DNA of 64,000 nucleotides. It comes from Methylococcales symbiont of Iophon sp. n. MRB-2018. GTDB taxonomy: Bacteria > Pseudomonadota > Gammaproteobacteria > Methylococcales > Methylomonadaceae. Position numbers and translations under genes: made by a program. The stretch covers positions 23,170-87,169 of the forward strand of contig QPIL01000120.1 of assembly GCA_003666325.1 (NCBI GenBank). The letters are read 5' to 3'. Under the pieces are notes generated by a model that saw only the letters and a program-made list of their open reading frames with translations, ran no database searches and was not told where the DNA came from. Of the stretch, positions 23,148 to 32,526 are shown in pieces. Position 1 is the first letter of the stretch. Each line of letters opens with the position of its first letter.

Positions 23148-23642
23148 CTAGGCAGCACCGTTTCTTTCAAGTGTTATAAAACTGTAACTAAAATCAACAC
23201 TTTCATCCTCTTCTATCTCTTCTCTGGCTATTTCATTCCATTCTTCTTTATTAAAATCAGGAAAATAAGTATCTGCGTCAAACCTTTTATTGATTTGTGT
23301 GAGATAAAGAAGATCAGCTTTAGGTAATATAAGCTGATACAAAGTCGCACCACCAATGACAAAAATTTCGTCATACTGCTGACAAAATTCAATGGCTTTA
23401 TCGACCGTATTAAAAACCACACATCTCTCAACTTGATAGTCTGGATTACGACTAATAATGATATTAGTCCGTCCTGGTAATGGCCTGCCAATAGAGGCAT
23501 AGGTTTTTCTACCCATTAAAATAGGAGAGCCCATGGTAATTGCTTTAAATTTTTTTAGATCCGCAGATAAATGCCAGGGTATTTTATTGTTTAAACCAAT
23601 AGCTCGATTGCTCGCCATTGCAACAATAATTGATAATTTCAT
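23148..23642 (-). CDS. folA: dihydrofolate reductase
   Basis: IVAMASNRAIGLNNKIPWHLSADLKKFK, MGRKTYASIGRPLPGR. Confidence 0.97.
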   Translation of the reverse strand: MKLSIIVAMASNRAIGLNNKIPWHLSADLKKFKAITMGSPILMGRKTYASIGRPLPGRTNIIISRNPDYQVERCVVFNTVDKAIEFCQQYDEIFVIGGATLYQLILPKADLLYLTQINKRFDADTYFPDFNKEEWNEIAREEIEEDESVDFSYSFITLERNGAA

Positions 23643-23735
23643 AGCTATTAACCCATAATAAATTTATCGGCAGAATACTGATAAATAACTCTAATTTTTT
23701 AAGCAATCACCTTGACTGGGCGTATTAATACTATT

Positions 23736-24545
23736 TTATATACCCTCACAATCAATACTGATTCGCTGCACTTTCTCACCAAGTTTTATGGCTGTTAATT
23801 GTCCTCCCCATAAACAACCAGTATCAATAGCAAAACAATTATGTCCTTGGTAATAACCTAAGGTAGACCAATGCCCAAAGATGATTTTCATTTTAGACGA
23901 TTTTCGCTTAGGTACTGTAAACCAAGGCATTAGATGTGAAGGCTGAGTACCTGGTGCGTTATTATGTTTAAAATCTAGGTATCCATTGCTCTTACAATAT
24001 CGCATTCGGGTAAAACAATTAACGATAAAACGTATTTTATCCATGCCCTTGATATAAGCTGTCCATTTATGCGGTTTATTACCATACATTACCCGAAAGA
24101 ATTTTAAATGTTTATCACCTTGCAGTACAGCTTCTGCTGTTAAAGCCATTTTTTTTGTTGTGGCAAAATCCCATTGCGGAGGGAGCCCTGCATGGAGCAA
24201 ACAAAAATCGTCATTATAATGAAACAAGGGTTGATGCCTTAGCCAATAAAGTAATTCATCACTATCATCTGCTTGTAGTACTGGGCTTAAGGTATCTTTT
24301 TTTCGGGGCTTACGTTGCTCAAACGATGTCGCTATCAAATGCAAATCATGGTTACCTAATACTGTAATCGCAGCATTGTGCAAAGACTTAACAAATCGCA
24401 ATGTTTCTAAAGACTTTGGTCCTCGATTAACCAGATCTCCTGCAAACCAGAGTTGATCCACTTGATCATCAAATTTAATATGTTCCAGAAGCCTAAGTAA
24501 ATCGTCATAACAGCCTTGTATATCGCCGATTGCATAGATAGCCAT
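23736..24545 (-). CDS. apaH: diadenosine tetraphosphatase (symmetrical)
   Basis: YAIGDIQGCYDDL, FAGDLVNRGP, VLGNHDLHL, HAGLPPQWD. Confidence 0.97.
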   Translation of the reverse strand: MAIYAIGDIQGCYDDLLRLLEHIKFDDQVDQLWFAGDLVNRGPKSLETLRFVKSLHNAAITVLGNHDLHLIATSFEQRKPRKKDTLSPVLQADDSDELLYWLRHQPLFHYNDDFCLLHAGLPPQWDFATTKKMALTAEAVLQGDKHLKFFRVMYGNKPHKWTAYIKGMDKIRFIVNCFTRMRYCKSNGYLDFKHNNAPGTQPSHLMPWFTVPKRKSSKMKIIFGHWSTLGYYQGHNCFAIDTGCLWGGQLTAIKLGEKVQRISIDCEGI

Positions 24546-24550
24546 GTTGA

Positions 24551-24928
24551 CTAATGGAGCGTTCTTGGGATTGATAAAGTAAACTTAGGAATAATCGCTT
24601 TAAAGCTATCGCCACCATCAGAAATCATGGAATATTTACCTTGCATCACACCAACAGGTGTTTCTATCATGGCTCCGCTAGTATAGCGAAATGACTCGCC
24701 AGGTTTTAAATAAGGTTTTTCCCCAACTACCCCTTCACCTTTAACTTCCTGATTTTTACCATTTGAGTCGGTAATTAGCCAGTGCCTAGATAATAAGGTT
24801 GCAGCAATAGCACCTGCATTAGTAATAGTAATGGTATAAGCAAAAACATAGCGGTTTTTATCTGGCGATGATTGTGCTTCAATGTATTGAGGTTGTGTTT
24901 CAACTATAATGTTATTTTTTTCAGTCAT
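24551..24928 (-). CDS. apaG: ApaG domain protein (Co2+/Mg2+ efflux-associated)
   Basis: VFAYTITITNAG, LLSRHWLITDSNG, VVGEKPYLKPGESFRYTSG. Confidence 0.95.
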   Translation of the reverse strand: MTEKNNIIVETQPQYIEAQSSPDKNRYVFAYTITITNAGAIAATLLSRHWLITDSNGKNQEVKGEGVVGEKPYLKPGESFRYTSGAMIETPVGVMQGKYSMISDGGDSFKAIIPKFTLSIPRTLH

Positions 24929-24958
24929 TGTTAAATGATATAACAATTTGAGACAATA

Positions 24959-25144
24959 ATGTTATGCAAACTATTAATTATTTCATTTATTTCACTTAAT
25001 TCAATGAATCTTAAAATTATCTTTATTCCACTATTGTTTTTTGTATCCTTTGCTTATTCAGCCAATGCAAACAGTTTATTTTCAGCCGCCATGTACCGAC
25101 TGAAACCAAAACTGACGATAAAGAAGGGGGCAAATAATGGATAA
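24959..25144 (+). CDS. small putative secreted protein
   Basis: 61 aa with signal-peptide-like region (MNLKIIFIPLLFFVSFAYSANA); overlaps the mpl start by 8 nt. Confidence 0.35.
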   Translation: MLCKLLIISFISLNSMNLKIIFIPLLFFVSFAYSANANSLFSAAMYRLKPKLTIKKGANNG

Positions 25145-26528
25145 TAATGTGCCTCAGAAAGCATCATTCCACCTGCATATTTTAGGTATTTGTGGCACCT
25201 TTATGGGGGGGCTTGCCTTAATAGCTAGAGAATTAGGTTATCAAGTCAGCGGTTCTGACCAAAATGTATACCCACCCATGAGTACACAACTGGAACAACA
25301 GGGAATTACTCTGATGAATGGATACAGTGCTGAAAATTTACAGTGTAAACCTGATTTAGTCATCATTGGTAATGCTTTGTCTAGGGGTAATGAGGAGGTT
25401 GAAGCCGTTTTAAATCTTGGGCTTAAATATACCTCAGGTCCTCAATGGTTATCTGAACATCTGTTACAAAATAGATGGGTTTTAGCTGTTGCAGGTACAC
25501 ATGGAAAAACCACAACAAGCAGTATGTTGACATGGATATTAGAGTATCAAGGTTATAAGCCTGGGTTTTTAATTGGCGGGGTTCCATTAAATTTTGGATT
25601 CTCTGCTCGACTAGGTGAGTCTGATTTTTTTGTTATAGAAGCTGATGAATATGATTCTGCTTTTTTTGATAAACGCTCTAAATTTGTTCATTATCGTCCT
25701 CGAACCGCAGTTCTAAATAATCTGGAATTTGATCATGCTGATATTTTTGAAGACTTGGATGCGATCAAAAAACAATTCCATCATTTAGTCAGGACTATTC
25801 CTGCTGATGGTTTAATTATTAGTCCTGAAAATGAGCATAATATTAACGATGTTATTGCAATGGGTTGTTGGACAGCGATTGCAAAAACAGCCATTAATAG
25901 TGATGCTGAATGGCAAACCGTGTTATTGCAGGCAGATGGTAGCCAGTTTGAAGTCTTTCACAAAGGAGAAAAGCAAGGTGTAGTTAACTGGGCACTCAGT
26001 GGTGAACACAATGTATACAACGCTATGTCAGCTATTGTGGCTGCAAAACATGTAGGTATACTCGCTAATGATGCCATTCATGCACTGGAGACGTTTCAAA
26101 ATGTAAAGCGGAGGATGGAGATTATTGCCAATATTAAGGGCATTACCCTTTATGATGATTTTGCTCATCACCCAACGGCAATAAAAACCACATTAGATGG
26201 GCTAAGAAAAAAAGTAGCCAATGAAACCATTATAGCTATAGTTGAGCTACGCTCTAATACCATGCGAATGGGGATTCATACTGAATCTTTAGCGCAATCA
26301 CTTGCACTAGCAGATAGCGCGATTATTTATCAACCAGCAGATTTGAATTGGGATTTAACAAAAGTGTTGAGTTACGCAGACAATATTCAGCTATGTACAA
26401 GTCTGGATGATATTATCAGACAATTAAAAACAGAAACAGAAACAGAAACAGATTCAGTCAAACACTTGGTGTTGATGAGTAATGGTAGTTTTGGTGGAAT
26501 ATCTCAGCGTTTGATAAATGAGCTATAA
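25137..26528 (+). CDS. mpl: UDP-N-acetylmuramate:L-alanyl-gamma-D-glutamyl-meso-diaminopimelate ligase
   Basis: LGICGTFMGGLALIARELGYQVSGSDQNVYPPMS, AGTHGKTTTSSML, DDFAHHPTAI. Confidence 0.97.
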   Translation: MDNNVPQKASFHLHILGICGTFMGGLALIARELGYQVSGSDQNVYPPMSTQLEQQGITLMNGYSAENLQCKPDLVIIGNALSRGNEEVEAVLNLGLKYTSGPQWLSEHLLQNRWVLAVAGTHGKTTTSSMLTWILEYQGYKPGFLIGGVPLNFGFSARLGESDFFVIEADEYDSAFFDKRSKFVHYRPRTAVLNNLEFDHADIFEDLDAIKKQFHHLVRTIPADGLIISPENEHNINDVIAMGCWTAIAKTAINSDAEWQTVLLQADGSQFEVFHKGEKQGVVNWALSGEHNVYNAMSAIVAAKHVGILANDAIHALETFQNVKRRMEIIANIKGITLYDDFAHHPTAIKTTLDGLRKKVANETIIAIVELRSNTMRMGIHTESLAQSLALADSAIIYQPADLNWDLTKVLSYADNIQLCTSLDDIIRQLKTETETETDSVKHLVLMSNGSFGGISQRLINEL

Positions 26529-26581
26529 ACAGCCCATGATGGTTTCATCACGGGCAAGTGTTTTTAAAAAAGATGCGGTTC

Positions 26582-26881
26582 CTAAGCTAATAAATCATCC
26601 ATCTTAGCTTTTACAGTAGAGTCATAATGACGCATCAAGGCCAATTCTGTAGGTCTTGGGGGCATGCTCGCTTCAACCTCTACTTTTAATGCAGATAGAA
26701 AATGGCGCTTTAAAGTTGAATCTTCTGGAATTTGTAATGGTGTTGTCGTTGCAACAGTGGCAGTTATTGCCGCCGTTTCTTCAACACCGGCTGGTTTTGG
26801 ATCTGCCACGTTAGCATTAGTTTTATTAGCTGGTTTAGATGAACTACAAAACAGTGCTTTAATGGTATCTAGGATAGACAT
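26582..26881 (-). CDS. small hypothetical protein with duplicated short motif
   Basis: 99 aa; STLKRHFLSALKVEVEASMPPRPTELALMRHYDSTVKAKM has two L(K/M)RH(F/Y) units. Confidence 0.65.
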   Translation of the reverse strand: MSILDTIKALFCSSSKPANKTNANVADPKPAGVEETAAITATVATTTPLQIPEDSTLKRHFLSALKVEVEASMPPRPTELALMRHYDSTVKAKMDDLLA

Positions 26882-26939
26882 GTATTTTTCCTCTTTTTTA
26901 ATAGGTATTACAGGTTTTTTTGGTAGACGCTATATTACA

Positions 26940-27085
26940 CCATTTATTCTTAAACATGGTATAAAAGCCGTTTCACTCCCTTTGTCATTCTTACATGTTC
27001 TCAGCAAGAATCTAGCTGTTTAAAACTAGCCCCCCCGATAACAGACGTTGGGAATGATGTGTGCTAACAGAGGTTCCAGTTATTT
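26940..27085. repeat. Diverged copy of the heptamer-associated body (reverse), without heptamers
   Basis: TCATTCTTACATGTTCTCAGCAAGAATCTAGCTGTTTAAAACTAG..CCGATAACAGACGTTGGGAATGATGTG..TAACAGAGGTTCCAGTTA. Confidence 0.75.
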
Positions 27086-27163
27086 TGCTATAAGTTGCTT
27101 GAATTGCTTGTGAAAAATGATTACAGTCATGCAGTTAATTAAAGAAAAGATTGAGGATATACT

Positions 27164-27601
27164 ATGAAAATAATAAAAAATATAAAATATTTCATGCTGT
27201 TAGGCACAATATTTTTTGCTGGATCAAGCTACGCATTTGAAGTAGGTGGCGCACGTCATTACTGTAAACCCCCGCAGTTTAGAGAGTTTTCCCCACCAGA
27301 AAGAGTGAGGAATCAGCCTTTTATCGAAGTAGAACCTGGCTCAGAAATTTCTGTTAAAGCAACGGGTTCAATTGACCCAAGTAGTATCCGAGTTTTTGCC
27401 AAGAAAATAGTGCTTAAACCTACTATTGTTGATAAGAAAAGTTTTTTTCTAATAACAGCTACATTGCCCGCTGAATTACGCAGTGGCTATGTTAGGATTG
27501 ATTTAATAGCGCAAGCGGATAAAAGAGAATGTACGGGTAAGGATGGTTGGCTGATTAAAATAAAAGACACGGGGGACTCAGGGCTCAAGACTAAAGACTA
27601 A
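27164..27601 (+). CDS. hypothetical secreted protein
   Basis: 145 aa with signal peptide; C-terminal GDSGLKTKD* is read from the adjacent heptamer array. Confidence 0.7.
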   Translation: MKIIKNIKYFMLLGTIFFAGSSYAFEVGGARHYCKPPQFREFSPPERVRNQPFIEVEPGSEISVKATGSIDPSSIRVFAKKIVLKPTIVDKKSFFLITATLPAELRSGYVRIDLIAQADKRECTGKDGWLIKIKDTGDSGLKTKD

Positions 27602-27960
27602 AGACTAAAGACTAAAGACTAAAGACTCAGGACTAGAGTAACTGGGATCTCTGTTACCACACGTCATTTCCGAAGTCTGTTATCGGGGAGCTAGTTTTAA
27701 ACACTTGGATTCCTGTTTAGAACATGCAGGAATGACGGAGGGAGTGAAGCGGATCTTATACCCTATTTAACAAATAACTCTGAATGAAAGAGGTTTAGTT
27801 GCTCTGTGTTTGGGGTTAATTTTGTTAGTATGTTTTATCAGAAAAACGACCAAAAAATAGCCATTATCTTACCAAATACTGCTTGTTTTGTTTATGGTTT
27901 TTGTTTAATTTATTGTTATAAATCAGGTGGTTGTTGTGTTTTTAAGGGTTGACTAACTAG
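27576..27960. repeat. Heptamer array plus body, locus C
   Basis: ACTCAGG/ACTAAAG units to ~27634, then the conserved body to GGGTTGACTA. Confidence 0.93.
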
Positions 27961-28071
27961 CCATGCAATAATTTCAACTTCTTTGACCATACCCAGATGG
28001 CGAATTTCTTCCTCTCGTTCCCACGAGGGAACCTAGGAACGAGAGGAAAATGGTTTTAACAGTTACTTTAA

Positions 28072-28821
28072 TCATACAAGGGCGAAGCGATTAATATAGC
28101 TTTTCAATATCTTTAATACCTGAAGCATTCCCTGTTTTACATGGTGTTCTATTTTATCCATAGTGATTTCATTTTCTGATTTTCCTGCGGCCCAGTTAGC
28201 AACAACAGCAATGGAGGCATAATGAAGTGCTAGTTCTTTTGCTAAAGCAGCTTCTGGCATGCCTGTCATGCCTACTAAATCACAACCATCTCGCTGCATT
28301 CTTATAATTTCTGCCGACGATTCAAGCCTAGGCCCTTGAGTGCATCCATAAGTGCCTTTATGACTGATAGTTATATTCGCTTGTTCGGCAGCTTGTATAA
28401 GGCGGGTGCGAAGTTGCTCATTATAAGGGTGGGTAAAATCAATATGGGTAACTTGGCTCAGATTCTCTGCAAAAAAAGTGTGTTCACGATGGTAACTATA
28501 ATCAATAATTTGGTCAGGTAGAACAATATGAGTGGGCGACATTGAGGGTGTAATTCCACCTACAGAGGCTATGGCAATAATTTCAGTGACACCATACTCT
28601 TTTAAACCCCAAATATTAGCACGGTAATTAATTTTATGAGGTGGGATAGAATGGGGAGAACCATGACGGGCAAGAAAGATGATTTCTTTGTCATCAATCT
28701 TTGCAAATACAAAATCAGCAGATGGTTGGCCGTAGGGTGTTTTTATGGTTTGGGTAGATGTGACTTCTAAACCATCAATTTGGTTGAGCCCAGTACCACC
28801 AATGATTGCAAGTTTTGACAT
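28072..28821 (-). CDS. mtnP: S-methyl-5'-thioadenosine/thioinosine phosphorylase
   Basis: IIGGTGLNQIDGL, FLARHGSPHSIPPHKINYRANIWGLKE, YGCTQGPRLES. Confidence 0.93.
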   Translation of the reverse strand: MSKLAIIGGTGLNQIDGLEVTSTQTIKTPYGQPSADFVFAKIDDKEIIFLARHGSPHSIPPHKINYRANIWGLKEYGVTEIIAIASVGGITPSMSPTHIVLPDQIIDYSYHREHTFFAENLSQVTHIDFTHPYNEQLRTRLIQAAEQANITISHKGTYGCTQGPRLESSAEIIRMQRDGCDLVGMTGMPEAALAKELALHYASIAVVANWAAGKSENEITMDKIEHHVKQGMLQVLKILKSYINRFALV

Positions 28822-28830
28822 GGGAAAACC

Positions 28831-29370
28831 TTATGGAGAGCAGGCAAAAATACCAGGCGCATTTCTTAAATAGCCTTTATAGTCCATACCGTAACCAAAC
28901 AAATAGCGGTTTTCAACATCAAGCCCTATAAAATCAGCTGTAATCGGTTTTTTATGGTTTAAAATTTTATTCACTAAAACGGCAGAATAGGTGGCCTTTG
29001 CGTATTGTTGCTGACAATACTGAATAATAGCTTGTAGTGTAAACCCTTCATCAAGAACATCATCAATAATAAGTACTGTTCTATCTTTTAGGTTTGATTG
29101 TGGTTTTTGAATCCATTTGATTTGTCCGCCTAATGTTTGCTTGCAATATCGACTGGCGTTAATTGTATCAACAGTACAGGGCATGGTTAAACGTGTTAAT
29201 AGTTTACCCGAAACAACGATGCCACCATTCATTACGCAAAGAATGACAGGGTTTTTGTCTTTCAAGCGGATATTGATTTGAGCTGCCATGTTGTCAATAG
29301 CGTTTTCAACTTCACTTTCTGGGTAAAGCAAGTTAGCAGAGGCTTCTATTTGTTTTATTTCTTTAAGCAT
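28831..29370 (-). CDS. hpt: hypoxanthine-guanine phosphoribosyltransferase
   Basis: PRTase motif RTVLIIDDVLDEGFTL; FIGLDVENRYLFGYGMDYKGYLRN. Confidence 0.9.
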   Translation of the reverse strand: MLKEIKQIEASANLLYPESEVENAIDNMAAQINIRLKDKNPVILCVMNGGIVVSGKLLTRLTMPCTVDTINASRYCKQTLGGQIKWIQKPQSNLKDRTVLIIDDVLDEGFTLQAIIQYCQQQYAKATYSAVLVNKILNHKKPITADFIGLDVENRYLFGYGMDYKGYLRNAPGIFACSP

Positions 29371-30373
29371 GAATGAATTGTTTAATTTGAGCTGAGGATT
29401 GTTGCCATTGACTGCATTTTAATAACTGAGCACGAGAGAATTGAAATTTGCCTTGCATGGCTTTTAGTCTTTGTTCTCTTTTGCTATTTTGAGTAATAGG
29501 GATATGGGTTAAAACTTGCTCTGCTGCTGTGGGATTATTACACACTAAAACCATGTCACAACCTGCTTGTAAGGCTAATTCCGCACGTTGGCTAAAGTCG
29601 CCCATTGATACCGCACCTTCCATGCTCAAGTCATCACTAAAAATGGCGCCATCAAAATTTAATTGGTCGCGTAAAATTTCTTTGATCCATCGTGTTGAAA
29701 AGCCAGCAGGTAGAGAGTCTATTTGTGGATAAACCACATGAGCTGGCATAATGGCTTCTAAGCCTTCATTGATTAATTGTTTAAAAGGGAGCAGGTCTTT
29801 TGCAAAAATAGTTTGTAAATCACGGTCATCAACAGGTAGTGCTAAATGTGAATCTAGGGCAACAGCACCATGACCAGGGAAATGTTTGCCTGTTGCAGCC
29901 ATGCCGGCAGAACACATTCCTACTCTAAATTGGCTGGCTAATTGTGTGGCAAGCTGCTGATTTGTAGAAAAAGACCTGTCTCCTATGATATTGCTAATAC
30001 CACAATCTATATCGAGTACTGGGGCAAAACTAAAATCTATACCTACTGCCAAAAGCTCAGCCGCCATTAACCAACCGGCTATTGCTGTCAGTTCTGGTTG
30101 CTGGGCATAAGTTGCAGCAGCAGGTAATTTGGAAAAACCGCTTTGAAATCGCTGCACTCTACCGCCTTCTTGGTCAACGGCAATTAGAATATCACCGTTT
30201 CGAATGCTACGAATCTGTTGGATAAGTTGGGTGATTTGTTCTGGAGCGTTATAATTGCGTGAGAATAAAATAACCGCACCTGTGTTTGGGTGATTGATTT
30301 TTTCTTTTTCTAAAGTGGTGAGTGTTAGACCCTCCAAGTCTATCATTACTGGGCCAATAGGTAGTTTTGTCAT
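29363..30373 (-). CDS. nagZ: beta-N-acetylhexosaminidase NagZ
   Basis: IAVDQEGGRVQRF, GKHFPGHG, FSDDLSMEGA. Confidence 0.96.
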   Translation of the reverse strand: MTKLPIGPVMIDLEGLTLTTLEKEKINHPNTGAVILFSRNYNAPEQITQLIQQIRSIRNGDILIAVDQEGGRVQRFQSGFSKLPAAATYAQQPELTAIAGWLMAAELLAVGIDFSFAPVLDIDCGISNIIGDRSFSTNQQLATQLASQFRVGMCSAGMAATGKHFPGHGAVALDSHLALPVDDRDLQTIFAKDLLPFKQLINEGLEAIMPAHVVYPQIDSLPAGFSTRWIKEILRDQLNFDGAIFSDDLSMEGAVSMGDFSQRAELALQAGCDMVLVCNNPTAAEQVLTHIPITQNSKREQRLKAMQGKFQFSRAQLLKCSQWQQSSAQIKQFIHA

Positions 30374-30490
30374 GTTTATGGAGAGCTTATGCGAGTTTTT
30401 ATTATAGGGTTAAGTTTGTTGATAGATTTCACTAATATCTGGCTTTTGAGGAACCAATATAAACCAAGGGTATTGGCTATCATTACAAAG

Positions 30491-30653
30491 TAAGTAGCTA
30501 AGTATAATTAATTTAACGGGTTTTTACCTAGGATTTTTTTATATTGAAGGTGCATAAATTAGTGTGTAGTAAGCAAGCTAGGCAACAAATTATGCAACGC
30601 AGAAGAGGGTAAAAAAGTCGCGTTAAATTAATTATGCCTTGGTGCGTAGTAGG
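30491..30653. repeat. Palindromic repeat family 2, long copy
   Basis: AGCTAAGTATAATTAATTTAACGGGTTTTTACC ... GGTAAAAAAGTCGCGTTAAATTAATTATGCCTTGG arms; AAGCTAGGCAACAAATTATGCAACGCAGAA core recurs near 1, 33692 and 39741. Confidence 0.75.
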
Positions 30654-30767
30654 CGATATAAATTAAATGGACCTAGTTCTATACTGTCTTGTTGTAGATG
30701 GGAGTGTGGTTGAAAACGCAATGCTGAGCCTACTAAGATTAACATTAAAATAAAAAATAAGAACTTT

Positions 30768-31823
30768 ATGAGTGTATCTAATCCATTGTTTCAGCCTGCT
30801 CAAGAACCTCTGCCTGACAATAAACTAGCGGTCTCATTTAAAGTGTTGCTGGGGCTGTATCTGATTATTCCATTAAGTATAGTGGTTTATATTATTGACC
30901 AATATTATTGGGGCAATTATTTGCAATCTATTCTACCCAGTCGTCCAGAACATTTTATTATCTTTCAAATTCTATTCGGTACCCCACATATTATTGCCAG
31001 TGCCATTATGCTAACCAGTAATAGGGAATATTTTCAGTTTTATAAGGTGAAATTGTTAGTAATGACATCTTTAATTATACTGCTGTTTGGAATAGGCAGT
31101 TTGTTTATACCTTATAGAGTGTTATACGTTACAGCAGCCTGCTGGACTGTGTATCATGTGTTTAAACAACAACATGGTATTGCCAAAGGCGTTTGCAGAT
31201 TACCAGATTGGGCTTTTTGCTGGTTGCTATGGATGAGTGTCAGTGCTGGTATTTTTATCTATATTGGTGTTTTTTTAAAAAATAGTCTAGGTGTCCAAGA
31301 AACAGAATGGGTAAAAATGATTGCCTTTGTTTTGGTTGCAGGTTTGATATTAAGTAGTATTTTATGTCAACGGCATATACAAACTACTTTTGGCAAATGT
31401 TTTATGTGGTCAAATACTTTGTTAATAGTCAGTAGTTATTATATGTATACCCAGCAGTATTATTTTTTGGCTATTCTTATTCCACGTCTTGTGCATGATG
31501 CAACGGCTTATGTTTTTTATGTAACCCATGATTACAATAAGCATCATTTAAACCCACAAAATGCACTTTTTAAATATGCGAAGCGTTGTCGTTTGCATGT
31601 ATTTGTCGTGTTACCTTTGTTTTCTTTTGCTCTGGCGTTTATTTTGCAGGCTTATGGCGATGAGTGGGTTAACATGATTACCCGTTTTTTCTTTGATAGT
31701 GAAATTCGTAAGGCCGTCACTTTAGGTATCATAGGATACTTGTCATTAATGCATTATTACACAGAAGCTTTTACTTGGCAGGCGGGTTCTCCTTTAAGAA
31801 AATATATTCGATTTTCAAAATAA
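30768..31823 (+). CDS. polytopic membrane protein with conserved-looking His motifs, function unknown
   Basis: 351 aa; FGTPHIIAS, TVYHVFKQQHG, PRLVHDATAYVFYVTHDYNKHH, MHYYTEAFTW in predicted TM context. Confidence 0.8.
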   Translation: MSVSNPLFQPAQEPLPDNKLAVSFKVLLGLYLIIPLSIVVYIIDQYYWGNYLQSILPSRPEHFIIFQILFGTPHIIASAIMLTSNREYFQFYKVKLLVMTSLIILLFGIGSLFIPYRVLYVTAACWTVYHVFKQQHGIAKGVCRLPDWAFCWLLWMSVSAGIFIYIGVFLKNSLGVQETEWVKMIAFVLVAGLILSSILCQRHIQTTFGKCFMWSNTLLIVSSYYMYTQQYYFLAILIPRLVHDATAYVFYVTHDYNKHHLNPQNALFKYAKRCRLHVFVVLPLFSFALAFILQAYGDEWVNMITRFFFDSEIRKAVTLGIIGYLSLMHYYTEAFTWQAGSPLRKYIRFSK

Positions 31824-31845
31824 AGCGTTCTATTTTTGTTGATAT

Positions 31846-32526
31846 TTATACTTTCGCATTCGTAGCTGCAAGAAGTATATCAAGTTCTTTTAGGCGTTCT
31901 GGTGTGCCAATATCCATCCAAAAGCCGTCAAACTTTTCACCTGAGACTTGGTTTTCTGCCATCGCTTGTCGCAATAAAGGAGCTAGTTTTTTTATTCCTG
32001 GCGGAATGTTTTTAAATAGATCTGGATGGTAAAGTCCTATGCCACTGTAAGTTAATGTCGGCTGTCCTTGTGAGGCGAGTATGTGATCGTCTGCTAAATG
32101 AAAATCACCTTCTGGATGATACTCAGGATTAGCAATTAACACTAAATGAGCACGTTTAATTTTTTTATTAAGCAAGGTATGGAAGGGGAAGTCATTAGCA
32201 ATATCACCATTAACTAGCAGAAAAGGTTCTGACCCTAATAAAGGTAAAGCATTAATAATACCGCCTGCCGTTTCTAGTGCCATATTGCCTTCATCAGAAT
32301 AAGCGATAGACGCATTAAATTGTTTACCATCCGCTAGCACTTGTTTAAGCTGTTTGCCAAGGTGGGAAATATTGATCACAATGTCATTAAAACCAGCAGC
32401 AACGAGTTGTTCAATAGTATATTGAATAATGGGTTTACCGGCTGCCAATAAAAGAGGTTTAGGTGTGGTATCGGTTAAAGAACGCATTCTTTTGCCACGT
32501 CCTGCGGCTAGAATCATTGTCTTCAT
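31846..32526 (-). CDS. murU: N-acetylmuramate alpha-1-phosphate uridylyltransferase / sugar nucleotidyltransferase
   Basis: MILAAGRGKRMRSLTDTTPKPLLLAAGKPIIQYTIEQL; overlaps amgK-like gene. Confidence 0.88.
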   Translation of the reverse strand: MKTMILAAGRGKRMRSLTDTTPKPLLLAAGKPIIQYTIEQLVAAGFNDIVINISHLGKQLKQVLADGKQFNASIAYSDEGNMALETAGGIINALPLLGSEPFLLVNGDIANDFPFHTLLNKKIKRAHLVLIANPEYHPEGDFHLADDHILASQGQPTLTYSGIGLYHPDLFKNIPPGIKKLAPLLRQAMAENQVSGEKFDGFWMDIGTPERLKELDILLAATNAKV

